From contig NZ_MAUE01000010.1 in assembly GCF_001702265.1 (NCBI RefSeq), positions 248,001-312,000 on the forward strand: a stretch of 64,000 nt of DNA, written 5' to 3'. The notes under the pieces were generated by a model, which was not told where the DNA came from, did no database searches, and saw only the letters and a list, made by a program, of their open reading frames with translations. The number at the start of each line of letters is the position of its first letter. Positions within the stretch are counted from its first letter, which is position 1. Positions 18,203 to 26,843 of this stretch are shown piece after piece. The DNA comes from Pseudomonas aylmerensis. Lineage in GTDB: Bacteria > Pseudomonadota > Gammaproteobacteria > Pseudomonadales > Pseudomonadaceae. The position numbers and the translations under genes were made by a program.

Positions 18203-20266
18203 TTACACCAGGTGCAGCGCAGTCAGCAGCATGTCGATCGCCTTGATGCCCACGAACGGCACCAGGATCCCGCCCAGCCCATAGATCAACAGGTTGCGGC
18301 GCAGCAACGCCGCGGCACTCGCCGCCTGCACACGCACACCTCGCAGGGCCAGGGGAATCAGCACCACGATGATCAAGGCGTTGAACACAATCGCCGACAG
18401 AATCGCGCTCTGCGGGCTCTGCAGGTGCATCACGTTGAGCACGCCCAGTTGCGGGTAGATCGAGGCGAACAGCGCCGGCAGGATCGCGAAGTACTTGGCC
18501 ACGTCGTTGGCGATAGAGAACGTGGTCAGCGCACCGCGCGTCACCAGCAACTCTTTGCCGATCTGCACCACGTCGAGCAGCTTGGTCGGGTCGCTATCGA
18601 GGTCGACCATGTTGGCGGCCTCGCGTGCGGCCTGGGTGCCGTCGTTCATCGCCATGCCGACGTCAGCCTGGGCCAGCGCCGGGGCATCGTTGGCACCGTC
18701 GCCGCACATCGCGACCAGGCGACCGTCATTCTGTTCGTGGCGGATGCGCGCGAGTTTTTTCTCCGGGGTGGCCTCGGCCAGCACGTCATCCACGCCCGCT
18801 TCGGCGGCAATCGCGGCGGCGGTCAGCGGGTTGTCACCGGTGACCATCACGGTGCGGATGCCCAGCTTGCGCAGCTCGGCGAAACGCTCGCGAATGCCGG
18901 GCTTGACCACGTCCTTGAGGTGGATCGCGCCCAGCAGCTTGCCATCGGCACACACCAGCAACGGGGTGCCGCCGCTCTGGGCGATCTTGTCGATTTCCCG
19001 CGACAGCGCAGGGGCAAGGTCGCGACGTTGCTGGCCGATAAACGCCAGCAGCGAGTCCACTGCGCCTTTGCGGAACACGCGGCCCTGGTAGTCGACACCG
19101 GACAAGCGGGTTTCAGCACTGAACGGTACGGCGGTCAGCTCATCCAGGGACGGCTCGGCCTGGGGGTGCAAGGCACGCAGGTATTCGACGATGGATTTAC
19201 CTTCTGCCGTGTCGTCCGCAAGTGACGCCAGCAGCGCGCCTTCGGCCAAGTCCCGGCCGCTGACGCCAGGCGCCGCGACCACCGCCGCACAGCGACGGTT
19301 ACCGAAGGTGATGGTGCCGGTCTTGTCGAGCAGCAACACATGCACGTCGCCCGCCGCTTCCACGGCGCGGCCAGACTTGGCGATCACGTTGAGGCGCACC
19401 AGGCGGTCCATGCCGGCGATGCCGATGGCCGACAACAAGCCGCCGATGGTGGTAGGAATCAGGGTCACCAGCAGTGCGACCAAGAACACCAGCGGCAAGC
19501 TGCCATTGGCAAAGTGGGCGAACGGCTGCAGGGTCACCACCACCAACAGGAAGATCAAGGTCAGGCCGATCAGCAGGATATCCAGCGCGACTTCGTTGGG
19601 GGTTTTCTGGCGTTTGGCGCCTTCCACCAACGCGATCATGCGGTCCAGGGTCGACTCGCCAGGGTTGACAGTGATGCGGATCAGCAGCCAGTCCGACACC
19701 AGACGCGTATTGCCGGTAACGGCCGAGCGGTCGCCGCCGGACTCGCGGATCACCGGTGCGGATTCGCCGGTGATCGCCGCCTCGTTGACCGCGGCGATGC
19801 CTTCGATCACCTCGCCGTCACCGGGGATCATTTCCCCGGCGGTGACGCGCACGACATCGCCTTTGCGCAGGCTGGCGGCCGGCACGACCTTGAAGCTGCC
19901 ATCGGCCTCCTTGCGGCGTGCGCTGAGGCCTTCGCTGCCGGCCTTCAGGCTGTCAGCGCGGGCCTTGCCACGACCTTCGGCCAAGGCCTCGGCGAAGTTG
20001 GCGAACAGCACGGTGAACCACAGCCACACGGCAATCTGCACGGCGACGAAGGTCGGCACTGCCGTGTCGGGCACAAAGCACAGCACGGTAGTGAGGATGG
20101 CGGTCAACTCGACCACCAGCATCACTGGCGAGCGTTGCAGCTGGCGCGGGTCCAGCTTGACGAAGGCCTGGACCAGCGCCGGGCGCCACAGGGCGGACAT
20201 CGCGGTTTTTGGCGGTTCCTGGGTGTTCACCGGAGCCGCGTTTTTTGCAGGCATATTCATTTTCAT
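18203..20266 (-). CDS. kdpB: K+-transporting P-type ATPase subunit KdpB
   Basis: The 687-residue protein is a P-type ATPase with phosphorylated D314 in DKTGT, the TGES actuator motif at 167-170, [11 protein letters not shown] and [10 protein letters not shown] in the hinge and P domain, and about seven membrane helices. It hydrolyses ATP to power K+ uptake with KdpA. The start ATG at 20266 follows GGGGAT, and a second ATG two codons later is an equal alternative. kdpA ends six bases before it. Confidence 0.96.
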   Translation of the reverse strand: MKMNMPAKNAAPVNTQEPPKTAMSALWRPALVQAFVKLDPRQLQRSPVMLVVELTAILTTVLCFVPDTAVPTFVAVQIAVWLWFTVLFANFAEALAEGRGKARADSLKAGSEGLSARRKEADGSFKVVPAASLRKGDVVRVTAGEMIPGDGEVIEGIAAVNEAAITGESAPVIRESGGDRSAVTGNTRLVSDWLLIRITVNPGESTLDRMIALVEGAKRQKTPNEVALDILLIGLTLIFLLVVVTLQPFAHFANGSLPLVFLVALLVTLIPTTIGGLLSAIGIAGMDRLVRLNVIAKSGRAVEAAGDVHVLLLDKTGTITFGNRRCAAVVAAPGVSGRDLAEGALLASLADDTAEGKSIVEYLRALHPQAEPSLDELTAVPFSAETRLSGVDYQGRVFRKGAVDSLLAFIGQQRRDLAPALSREIDKIAQSGGTPLLVCADGKLLGAIHLKDVVKPGIRERFAELRKLGIRTVMVTGDNPLTAAAIAAEAGVDDVLAEATPEKKLARIRHEQNDGRLVAMCGDGANDAPALAQADVGMAMNDGTQAAREAANMVDLDSDPTKLLDVVQIGKELLVTRGALTTFSIANDVAKYFAILPALFASIYPQLGVLNVMHLQSPQSAILSAIVFNALIIVVLIPLALRGVRVQAASAAALLRRNLLIYGLGGILVPFVGIKAIDMLLTALHLV

Positions 20267-20272
20267 ATCCCC

Positions 20273-21967
20273 TTAGAAGCCCATGCTCAAGTGTTCAGCG
20301 ATAGGGCCCAGTGCCAGCGTCGGCAGGAAGGTCAGGCCGCCCACCAGCAAAATGGTCACGGTCAACAGGGTCACGAACAGCGGGCCATGGGTCGGGAAGC
20401 TGTTCTGGCCGATCGGTGCGGTCTTCTTCATCGCCAGGCTGCCGGCCAGGGCCAGTACCGGGAGGATGTAGCCGAAGCGGCCAATCAACATGCCCAGGCC
20501 CAGCATCAAGTTATGGAACGCGGTGTTGGCGCTGAAGCCGCCAAATGCCGAGCCGTTGTTGGCGCTGGCCGAGGTGTAGGCGTAGAGCAACTGACTGAAA
20601 CCGTGGGGCCCAGGGTTGCTGATGGCACCGGCCGGACCCGGCAGGCTGGCGGCGATAGCGCCCAGCACAAGCACGCCGACTGGCATCACCAGCAGGGTCA
20701 CCACCAGCAATTGCACTTCCTTGGCCTGGAGTTTCTTGCCGAGGTATTCCGGAGTGCGGCCGATCATCAGGCCGGCCAGGAACACCGCGATCAAGACGTT
20801 GAGCAACATGCCGTACATGCCAGCACCGACGCCGCCGAAGATCACTTCGCCGACCATCATGTTGACCAGCGCCACCATCCCACTGAGGGGGTTGAGGCTG
20901 TCCTGCATGCCGTTGACCGAGCCGTTGGACGCCGCCGTCGTCGTCACCGACCACAGCACGGTACCGGTGGTGCCGAAGCGTGCCTCTTTACCTTCCAGTG
21001 GTGCGGTTTGCTCCACGGCCGGGTTGTTGAGGGTTGGGTTAGGCTGGTATTCGGCCCACAGCGAGGTCGCGCCGCCGATGATGAACAACGCCAGCATGCA
21101 GCCGAGAATCGCGCGGCTCTGACGCAGGTCCTTCACGTAATGGCCGAAGGTGAAGACCAGCGCCACCGGGATCAGGATGATCGACGCCAACTCGAACAGG
21201 TTGGCCCAGGCAGTCGGGTCTTCAAACGGGTGCGCCGAGTTGACGCCGAAGAAGCCGCCACCGTTGGTGCCCAATTGCTTGATCGCAATCTGGCTGGCGG
21301 CCGGCCCCAGGGGGATCACTTGATCCACGCCTTGCATGGTCACGGCATCCACATAATGCGCGAAGGTCTGCGGCACGCCCTGCCACACCAGGAACAACGC
21401 CAGCACCAGGCACAGCGGGAGCAGGCCGTAGAGGGTCGCCCGAGTCATATCGACCCAGAAGTTACCCAATGTCTTGGTGGATTTGCGACCGATCCCACGG
21501 CACAGAGCGACCAGGACTGCCAAACCGGTGGCCGCACTGACGAAGTTCTGCACGGTCAGGCCCACCATCTGGCTGAGATAACTCAGGGACGCCTCACCGC
21601 TGTAGGACTGCCAGTTGGTGTTGGTCATGAAACTGACCGCGGTGTTGAAGGCCAGGGTCCATTCCTGACCCGGCAATTTCTGCGGGTTCAGCGGGAGATA
21701 GTCCTGGAACAACAGGATCGCGAACAACAGCAAGAAACCTGCGAGGTTGAACGCGATCAAGGCCAGCGTGTATTTCTGCCAGCTCTGCTCCTGATGCTCG
21801 TCAACGCCCGACAGGCGATAACACGCGCGCTCGACGGGGCCGAACACCGGCGTGAGCCAGGTGCGCTGGCCTTCCATCACCTTGTAGTAGAACCGCCCCA
21901 GGAACGGTGCCGGCACCAGCACCACGGCAAAGAAGGCGATGATCAGCCAATAGTCATAACTGTGCAT
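20273..21967 (-). CDS. kdpA: K+-transporting ATPase channel subunit KdpA
   Basis: The 564-residue protein has about ten membrane helices and the KdpA filter motifs, for example GTNGGGFFGVNSAHPFE and FMTNTNWQSYSGE. It is the K+-selective subunit of the pump. The ATG at 21967 (MHSYDYW) is the family start; the longer frame runs through the kdpF stop region. It follows the tiny kdpF gene by 10 bases. Confidence 0.96.
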   Translation of the reverse strand: MHSYDYWLIIAFFAVVLVPAPFLGRFYYKVMEGQRTWLTPVFGPVERACYRLSGVDEHQEQSWQKYTLALIAFNLAGFLLLFAILLFQDYLPLNPQKLPGQEWTLAFNTAVSFMTNTNWQSYSGEASLSYLSQMVGLTVQNFVSAATGLAVLVALCRGIGRKSTKTLGNFWVDMTRATLYGLLPLCLVLALFLVWQGVPQTFAHYVDAVTMQGVDQVIPLGPAASQIAIKQLGTNGGGFFGVNSAHPFEDPTAWANLFELASIILIPVALVFTFGHYVKDLRQSRAILGCMLALFIIGGATSLWAEYQPNPTLNNPAVEQTAPLEGKEARFGTTGTVLWSVTTTAASNGSVNGMQDSLNPLSGMVALVNMMVGEVIFGGVGAGMYGMLLNVLIAVFLAGLMIGRTPEYLGKKLQAKEVQLLVVTLLVMPVGVLVLGAIAASLPGPAGAISNPGPHGFSQLLYAYTSASANNGSAFGGFSANTAFHNLMLGLGMLIGRFGYILPVLALAGSLAMKKTAPIGQNSFPTHGPLFVTLLTVTILLVGGLTFLPTLALGPIAEHLSMGF

Positions 21968-21977
21968 AGCCCTGCTC

Positions 21978-22067
21978 CTAGTTCCGATCCGCGCGTAACA
22001 GCGCAACCAGCAGATAAATGAACAGCGCCACGGCCAATAGCAGTGACACCCCGTCCAGAACGCTCAT
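21978..22067 (-). CDS. kdpF: K+-transporting ATPase small subunit KdpF
   Basis: The minus strand encodes 29 residues, MSVLDGVSLLLAVALFIYLLVALLRADRN, a single membrane helix followed by a basic tail as in KdpF. GGAGAG lies seven bases before the ATG. KdpF stabilises the KdpABC complex. It is the first gene of kdpFABC and is short enough to be missed by length-filtered gene callers. Confidence 0.93.
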   Translation of the reverse strand: MSVLDGVSLLLAVALFIYLLVALLRADRN

Positions 22068-22121
22068 GGAAGTCTCTCCGTTTAGCGGCGAGTGCCGCGT
22101 GTGGGGCAATTGTCGGCAGGA

Positions 22122-22176
22122 GGGGCGTAAAGGAACGAGAGCGAGGGTGTGGCTGGGGCGTAAAGACGGCGTAAAG
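22122..22176 (-). promoter_or_regulatory. Candidate KdpE operator: three phased TTTACGCC repeats upstream of kdpF
   Basis: Read towards kdpF, CTTTACGCC occurs three times (complement of 22168-22176, 22157-22165 and 22124-22132). The start-to-start spacings are 11 and 33 bases, one and three helical turns, so all lie on one DNA face. A further TGTAAACCCCGC lies just upstream (complement of about 22188-22199). Direct T-rich/TTTAC half-sites of this kind resemble the known KdpE site in front of E. coli kdpF (TTTACACCCCGCC). Assignment to KdpE is inference from place and similarity. Confidence 0.6.
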
Positions 22177-22224
22177 AGTGGGTTTATGCGGGGTTTACAG
22201 GGGGATTTGTGGGGAATTTGAGGG

Positions 22225-22346
22225 CCTCATCGCGGGCAAGCCCACTCCCACACTCGACCGCGCTTGATCTGGAAAGACTCGGCCCCCTGTGTTTAAGCAA
22301 GAAAAGACGCGGCCGCCCGTGGGAGCGGGCTTGCCCGCGATGGCGG
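22225..22346. repeat. REPIN between kdpF and the ethanolamine permease gene
   Basis: An inverted REP pair: CCTCATCGCGGGCAAGCCCA at 22225 onward and its inverse GTGGGAGCGGGCTTGCCCGCGATGGCGG at 22319-22346. The spacer of about 65 bases contains a short imperfect internal repeat (AAAGACTCGGCCCC and AAAGACGCGGCCGCC). It separates the two divergent transcription units. Confidence 0.85.
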
Positions 22347-22452
22347 CAGCTCAAGCACCACCGCACTTATCTGGTGCGACACCGGCAAAATTCAAACGCC
22401 AAACCATCCCCCACGCGACAGTAACGCGGCTTTACGACAACGATCCTCAGGC

Positions 22453-22468
22453 TGGCATGGCCGCTGCA
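22453..22468 (+). promoter_or_regulatory. Candidate sigma-54 promoter for the ethanolamine permease gene
   Basis: TGGCATGGCCGCTGCA has GG and GC dinucleotides with 10 bases between, the -24/-12 geometry of RpoN promoters (consensus TGGCACG-N4-TTGCA). It is 42 bases before the start codon. Ethanolamine use in Pseudomonas is reported to depend on an RpoN enhancer-binding regulator, which fits. No enhancer site was identified. Confidence 0.55.
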
Positions 22469-22509
22469 ACACCTTGAATCATTCCAAACGGTTCAGGGAG
22501 AGCAACATC

Positions 22510-23874
22510 ATGAACACACAACTCAAACCCACCTTGGGCACCCTGCACTTATGGGGCATCGCGGTCGGGCTGGTGATTTCCGGCGAGTACTTCGGCTGGA
22601 GCTATGGCTGGGGTGTTGCCGGGACCCTGGGCTTCCTGGTGACCTCATTGATGGTCGCGGCGATGTACACCTGCTTCATCTTCAGCTTCACCGAGCTAAC
22701 TACCGCAATTCCTCACGCCGGTGGCCCATTTGCCTACAGCCGTCGCGCCTTTGGTGAGAAAGGCGGATTAATCGCCGGCCTCGCTACCTTGATCGAGTTT
22801 GTTTTTGCGCCACCCGCCATCGCCTTGGCCATCGGCGCCTACCTCAACGTACAGTTTCCCGCACTCGACCCGAAACACGCCGCCGTCGGCGCCTATATCG
22901 TGTTCATGGGCCTGAATATCCTCGGCGTGAAACTCGCCGCCACCTTCGAGCTGGTGGTGTGCGTACTCGCCGTCGCCGAACTGCTGGTGTTCATGGGCGT
23001 GGTCGCCCCCGCCTTCAGCTTCAGCAACTTCGCCCTGAACGGCTGGGCCGGTTCCGACACCTTCGGCGCCCCGGCGATTGCCGGGATGTTTGCGGCGATT
23101 CCGTTCGCCATCTGGTTCTTCCTCGCCATCGAAGGCGCGGCCATGGCAGCCGAGGAAGCGAAAGATCCGAAGCGCACCATTCCAAAAGCCTACATCAGCG
23201 GCATCCTCACCCTGGTGATCCTGGCCATGGGCGTGATGTTCTTTGCGGGCGGCGTGGGCGACTGGCGCACCCTGTCGAACATCAACGATCCGTTGCCGCA
23301 GGCGATGAAAACCGTGGTGGGCGACAGCTCCGGCTGGCTGCACATGTTGGTGTGGATCGGCCTGTTTGGTCTGGTCGCCAGTTTCCACGGGATCATCCTC
23401 GGCTACTCGCGCCAGTTCTTTGCCCTTGCCCGCGCCGGGTACCTGCCGTCTTTCCTCGCCAAACTGTCGCGCTTCCAGACACCGCACCGGGCAATCATCG
23501 CCGGTGGCGTGGTGGGCATCGCCGCAATCTACAGCGACGGCCTGATCAACCTCGGTGGCATGACGCTGACCGCAGCGATGATCACCATGGCCGTGTTCGG
23601 CGCCATCGTGATGTACATCATGAGCATGCTCAGCCTGTTCAAACTGCGTAAGACCGAACCGCTGCTGGAACGCACCTTCCGCGCGCCGGGCTACCCGATC
23701 GTGCCGGGTATTGCATTGGTGCTGGCGGTGGTCTGCCTGGTGGCCATGGCCTGGTTCAACGCGCTGATCGGCCTGATTTTCCTGGGCTTCATGCTGGCGG
23801 GCTTCATCTACTTCCAACTGACCGCGCAGGACCGCGCGGATGCACCGGCGGATGCGATGTTGACCGGGCTCTGA
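22510..23874 (+). CDS. eat: Ethanolamine permease
   Basis: The 454-residue protein has 12 hydrophobic segments and is an APC-family transporter. The N-terminal stretch with GISGEYFGW-like LVISGEYFGWSYGWG and the IPHAGGPFAYSRRAFG motif are characteristic of ethanolamine permeases. The ATG at 22510 follows AGGGAGA. It imports ethanolamine for ethanolamine ammonia-lyase; eutBC are not in this window. A short hairpin lies about 65 bases after the stop. Confidence 0.88.
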   Translation: MNTQLKPTLGTLHLWGIAVGLVISGEYFGWSYGWGVAGTLGFLVTSLMVAAMYTCFIFSFTELTTAIPHAGGPFAYSRRAFGEKGGLIAGLATLIEFVFAPPAIALAIGAYLNVQFPALDPKHAAVGAYIVFMGLNILGVKLAATFELVVCVLAVAELLVFMGVVAPAFSFSNFALNGWAGSDTFGAPAIAGMFAAIPFAIWFFLAIEGAAMAAEEAKDPKRTIPKAYISGILTLVILAMGVMFFAGGVGDWRTLSNINDPLPQAMKTVVGDSSGWLHMLVWIGLFGLVASFHGIILGYSRQFFALARAGYLPSFLAKLSRFQTPHRAIIAGGVVGIAAIYSDGLINLGGMTLTAAMITMAVFGAIVMYIMSMLSLFKLRKTEPLLERTFRAPGYPIVPGIALVLAVVCLVAMAWFNALIGLIFLGFMLAGFIYFQLTAQDRADAPADAMLTGL

Positions 23875-23940
23875 TCTACTGGAGGCAGAACGGGCCTACA
23901 CTGAACTAGTAAGAAAGCCCGTCACTCAAAGCAGTTATTA

Positions 23941-23962
23941 CCGTGGGAAAACTCTCCCACGG
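23941..23962 (+). terminator. Hairpin after eat, before the DUF2897 gene
   Basis: CCGTGGGA-AAACTC-TCCCACGG is a perfect 8-base stem with a 6-base loop but no T run. It lies 66 bases after the permease stop and 23 bases before the next ATG. It could act as a weak terminator, a processing site, or a leader structure for the small downstream gene. Confidence 0.45.
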
Positions 23963-23985
23963 CAATCTGCCTCAAGGAGAGCCTT

Positions 23986-24153
23986 ATGCCGTGGTATGCA
24001 TGGTTGATTTTAGTGGTAGCGATCGGGTCGATCGTCGGTGGGTTGATGATGCTGCGTGACAGCGCCAACAAGGTGGAACTCACCGACGAACAACGCAAGC
24101 GCGTCGCCGAACGCAATGCCCAGGCGGATGCCAAGGACGCGCAGGATCGCTGA
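23986..24153 (+). CDS. DUF2897 family small membrane protein
   Basis: The 55-residue protein starts MPWYAWLILVVAIGSIVGG. It has one N-terminal membrane helix (about 3-24) and a charged tail (residues 28-55) ending in DAKDAQDR, the DUF2897 layout. AAGGAGAG precedes the ATG at ideal spacing. The function of the family is unknown. It is convergent with the DUF1989 gene, nine bases away. Confidence 0.85.
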   Translation: MPWYAWLILVVAIGSIVGGLMMLRDSANKVELTDEQRKRVAERNAQADAKDAQDR

Positions 24154-24162
24154 ACCTTGGGG

Positions 24163-25011
24163 TTACTCCCAAGGCGCCTTGGCAATATGCAAACCGTGCT
24201 GCCCCTTGTAGGCAGCACGCTCCGGCTGGCTCCAGCCGTTCAGCAGCTCATCCTCCAGCTTATAGATCTCCACCCCCAGCGGACGGCACACCGTCAGCGG
24301 ATCCTGAGCCTCCGGGCCCCACATCGGCAGCGATAAATCCCCGCCCGGGCACGTCGACAGCGCACACAGCAAATCAATCTCGGCAAAGAACTCCAGGTAA
24401 TCGCCCTTCTGCGCCGGGCACGCCTTCATGAAATACATGTCGTCATGATTCAGGCCCGTACATTGGAAAATATTCAGCACGTCATGCACATCGAACTCCG
24501 TAAGACCGTGCGGTAAAACCGCGCGAGTCAGGTTCGAATGGCAATGGTGGTGGAAGTCCTCACCAGTGAGCATGCGGTTGACGTAGGGATCGCATCGCGT
24601 ACCAAGCAAATCGTGCAGGCGCCCGCCGTGTTCATCGATGCCGTAACTGGCGAGGCTGTCGTCTGTGATTGTCACCAAAGGTCTCAAAAATGGCAGGTTC
24701 GACCACAGGCGGTCATGGGTGCTGACATGGGCGCCCTGCAATTGACGAGTGCGCGCCGCCCATAGGCGCTCGCGAGGGTCGTTGGCGTTCCACACGTTGA
24801 AGTCGCCGACCTGCGGGCCGACCGGCGTAGTCACTCGAAACACATGACCGGCCGGTACTTTCCACGCCCTGCCCGTTCGGATCGGCACCTCGAACTGCTC
24901 GACCAGCGTGCGCTGGTTCACCTGGTTGCGGATCCGCTCATAGAACGCCGTATTAACCTGCAGCGCCGAACCTTTGCTGACCTGGTAAGCGGCCGGATAG
25001 TCTTTGTACAT
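24163..25011 (-). CDS. DUF1989 (urea carboxylase-associated) family protein
   Basis: The 282-residue protein has the DUF1989 features: GDFNVWNAND, the metal-binding-like FHHHCHSNL, VLNIFQCTG and LSTCPGGDLS. The family accompanies urea carboxylase and related nitrogen genes, where some members act on guanidine-derived or related compounds. No urea carboxylase is in this window. I chose the ATG at 25011, preceded by GAGGA, over a TTG at 25026. The gene directly follows a GntR regulator on the same strand. Confidence 0.85.
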   Translation of the reverse strand: MYKDYPAAYQVSKGSALQVNTAFYERIRNQVNQRTLVEQFEVPIRTGRAWKVPAGHVFRVTTPVGPQVGDFNVWNANDPRERLWAARTRQLQGAHVSTHDRLWSNLPFLRPLVTITDDSLASYGIDEHGGRLHDLLGTRCDPYVNRMLTGEDFHHHCHSNLTRAVLPHGLTEFDVHDVLNIFQCTGLNHDDMYFMKACPAQKGDYLEFFAEIDLLCALSTCPGGDLSLPMWGPEAQDPLTVCRPLGVEIYKLEDELLNGWSQPERAAYKGQHGLHIAKAPWE

Positions 25012-25026
25012 GGTGCGGATCCTCAA

Positions 25027-25671
25027 TCAGGAGTGGTCGAACAGGGCCAGGGACAGACGCTCCGAATCATCCAGGTAAAGACTCATCGCCTCCCCTGCCG
25101 CCGGCTTGTCTCCTCGGGCCAATAAGGTGTAAATCTCACGATCGCGCTCCAGCCAGGGCGACTGGAAACGCTGCTCATCCGGCGCCGCGCAAAACACCAG
25201 GCGCAACTGGGCAATCACCTGGGCAAAAAACTCATCGAACAACGGGCTGCGCATCAACCCGACAATCTGCTGATGGAACACCAGGCTGTGGGTGGCCACC
25301 GAACGCCAATCTTCGCGTTCGCGGGCCAAGGTGGTGGCATCGATCGCGTCCTGCATACGTGCGGATTGATCCCGGGCAAGCGCACTGCTCTGGGCAATGG
25401 CCTGCAACTCCAGGGTGCGACGCACGACAAACAAATCGCGCACCTCATCGCGTTCAAGCCGCCGGACCATCACGCCTTTATTGCGCACGTAACGGGTGAG
25501 CCCTTCCTGGCCCAAGCGATGCAGCGCCTCACGAATGGTATTGCGCGATGCGTTGTAGTGCTTCACCAACTCCCCCTCGACCAGCGCAACACCCGGCAAC
25601 AGCCGCCCACCGATAATGTCGGCGCGCAGTTCGAGGGCAATCTGGTCGGCTAAAGACAGGCTGAGTACCAT
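25027..25671 (-). CDS. GntR family regulator, FCD (FadR-like) type
   Basis: The 214-residue protein has an N-terminal winged helix (about 10-75, with YNASRNTIREALHRL recognition region) and a C-terminal helical FCD ligand domain with the metal-binding-type residues spread through VVRRTLELQAIA and THSLVFHQQIVGL. The ATG at 25671 has GAGG at ideal spacing; a TTG at 25695 is less likely. Being adjacent and upstream, it probably regulates the DUF1989 gene and itself. A perfect palindrome lies just upstream of its start. Confidence 0.88.
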   Translation of the reverse strand: MVLSLSLADQIALELRADIIGGRLLPGVALVEGELVKHYNASRNTIREALHRLGQEGLTRYVRNKGVMVRRLERDEVRDLFVVRRTLELQAIAQSSALARDQSARMQDAIDATTLAREREDWRSVATHSLVFHQQIVGLMRSPLFDEFFAQVIAQLRLVFCAAPDEQRFQSPWLERDREIYTLLARGDKPAAGEAMSLYLDDSERLSLALFDHS

Positions 25672-25682
25672 CAACACCTCAC

Positions 25683-25697
25683 GATTGTTGAACAATC
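25683..25697. promoter_or_regulatory. Candidate operator of the GntR regulator
   Basis: GATTGTT-G-AACAATC is a perfect 7+1+7 palindrome beginning 12 bases upstream of the regulator start codon. The TTGT...ACAA core fits the GT-N(x)-AC pattern bound by FadR-type GntR proteins. Autoregulation at this site is inference. Confidence 0.6.
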
Positions 25698-25803
25698 TTT
25701 GCTGTAGACGTAATCACGTTTCATGCCAACCCTTCAAACGTGGGGGGAAGTGTGTAAAGCCGTGTGAGATGGTTAAATACCGACCTGACCACGAGGCAGT
25801 CCT

Positions 25804-26382
25804 ATGCGCTATTCACCAGACCACAAAGCCCAGACCCGACAGCGCATCATCAAGGAAGCCTCGGTACGCTTTCGCCGCGACGGCATCGGCGCGACCGGAC
25901 TGCAGCCACTGATGAACGCGCTGAGCCTCACGCACGGCGGGTTTTACGCCCACTTCACATCCAAGGACGAACTGGTGGAGAAGGCGCTGCAGGCCGCAGG
26001 GGCTCAGCTGGATGCCCATTGCGAGATGCTGTTCAGCCAGGAGCGCCCGCTGGAAGCCTTCATTGATAATTATCTGTCGCCGTGGCACCAGACCTCACCC
26101 GGAGAAGGATGCCCGCTGCCGACGATGTCGGCCGAACTCGGGCTGAGAGGCCAACCGAGTGCGACGACGGATGCGGTACTCGGAGCAAGGCTCAAGCAGA
26201 TTGAAGCGGCCCTGGGTGACGGGCGCGGTGATGCTGCTGGCCTGATGGTAATGTCGACACTGGTGGGAGCATTGGTGCTGGCCAGGAGTGTCGAAGATTC
26301 AGCGTTGGGCTTGCGGATTATGGAAGTCGTGCGAGAAAGCCTGAAGACGCTCCTCCAGGACGATAAAAAGGCCGATCAATGA
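25804..26382 (+). CDS. TetR family transcriptional regulator
   Basis: The 192-residue protein has an N-terminal TetR helix-turn-helix (about 10-57: RQRIIKEASVRFRRDGIGATG, then LTHGGFYAHFTSKDELV) and a helical ligand-binding C-terminal domain of the YxaF/LmrA-like group. It is divergent from the GntR gene, with about 130 bases between the two starts. The target is unknown. Confidence 0.88.
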   Translation: MRYSPDHKAQTRQRIIKEASVRFRRDGIGATGLQPLMNALSLTHGGFYAHFTSKDELVEKALQAAGAQLDAHCEMLFSQERPLEAFIDNYLSPWHQTSPGEGCPLPTMSAELGLRGQPSATTDAVLGARLKQIEAALGDGRGDAAGLMVMSTLVGALVLARSVEDSALGLRIMEVVRESLKTLLQDDKKADQ

Positions 26383-26393
26383 CCGGCCTCTTT
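26369..26393. terminator. Bidirectional terminator between the TetR and comEA-like genes
   Basis: AGGCCG-ATCAATGAC-CGGCCT has a 6-base stem, with CTTT on the plus side and TTTTT on the minus side. It overlaps the TetR stop codon and lies just after the stop of the convergent comEA-like gene. Confidence 0.65.
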
Positions 26394-26398
26394 GTGGC

Positions 26399-26731
26399 TT
26401 AGTTGATTACCAACCTGTCGCGATTCTTCTCCATCAGCGCCTTGCCAATCCCCTTCACTTCCAGCAGCTCATCCACCGCCGTAAACGGGCCGTTGCTTTC
26501 ACGGTAAGCGATGATCGCTTTCGCCTTTGCTGCACCGATGCCAAAGAGGTCGCGACGCAGGGTTTCAGCGTCGGCGGCGTTCAGATTGACCTTGGCGGCT
26601 TGCTCGGCATTGACGACTTGAGCAGTGATGGGGGCTGGAGCTTCGGCCTTGATGGACGGGGCTGCAGTAGTGGTGACGGAAAGAGTGGTGAGGAAAGCGA
26701 AGATCAGGGAAGTAAGGTAGGTGTTTTGCAT
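26399..26731 (-). CDS. ComEA-like helix-hairpin-helix protein
   Basis: The 110-residue protein from the ATG at 26731 has a signal peptide (about 1-26) and a C-terminal tandem helix-hairpin-helix domain with VNLNAADAETL, IGAAKAKAIIAYRE and LLEVKGIGKALMEKNR. ComEA-type proteins bind DNA in the periplasm; many Pseudomonas carry this short form next to wbpM. The longer frame to 26956 runs through the wbpM terminator and is rejected. Confidence 0.88.
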   Translation of the reverse strand: MQNTYLTSLIFAFLTTLSVTTTAAPSIKAEAPAPITAQVVNAEQAAKVNLNAADAETLRRDLFGIGAAKAKAIIAYRESNGPFTAVDELLEVKGIGKALMEKNRDRLVIN

Positions 26732-26758
26732 TTTGACGCTCCATGACATGCGTAAGAG

Positions 26759-26783
26759 AAAAAAGCAGCTTTTCCGAAGCTGC
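26759..26783 (-). terminator. Rho-independent terminator after wbpM
   Basis: On the minus strand GCAGCTT-CGGAA-AAGCTGC is followed by TTTTTT. It lies about 60 bases after the wbpM stop and closes the minus-strand O-antigen block. Confidence 0.8.
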
Positions 26784-26843
26784 CTTTCTAACTTAGGCGA
26801 TGGTGGGGATTCGTCAAAAAGGCTTGAGTAACAGCGTGTTAAA

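Noticed and set aside
19340..22021. 893-codon plus-strand open frame opposite kdpB and kdpA
   Set aside because: Low-complexity His/Gln-rich shadow of two well-recognised genes.
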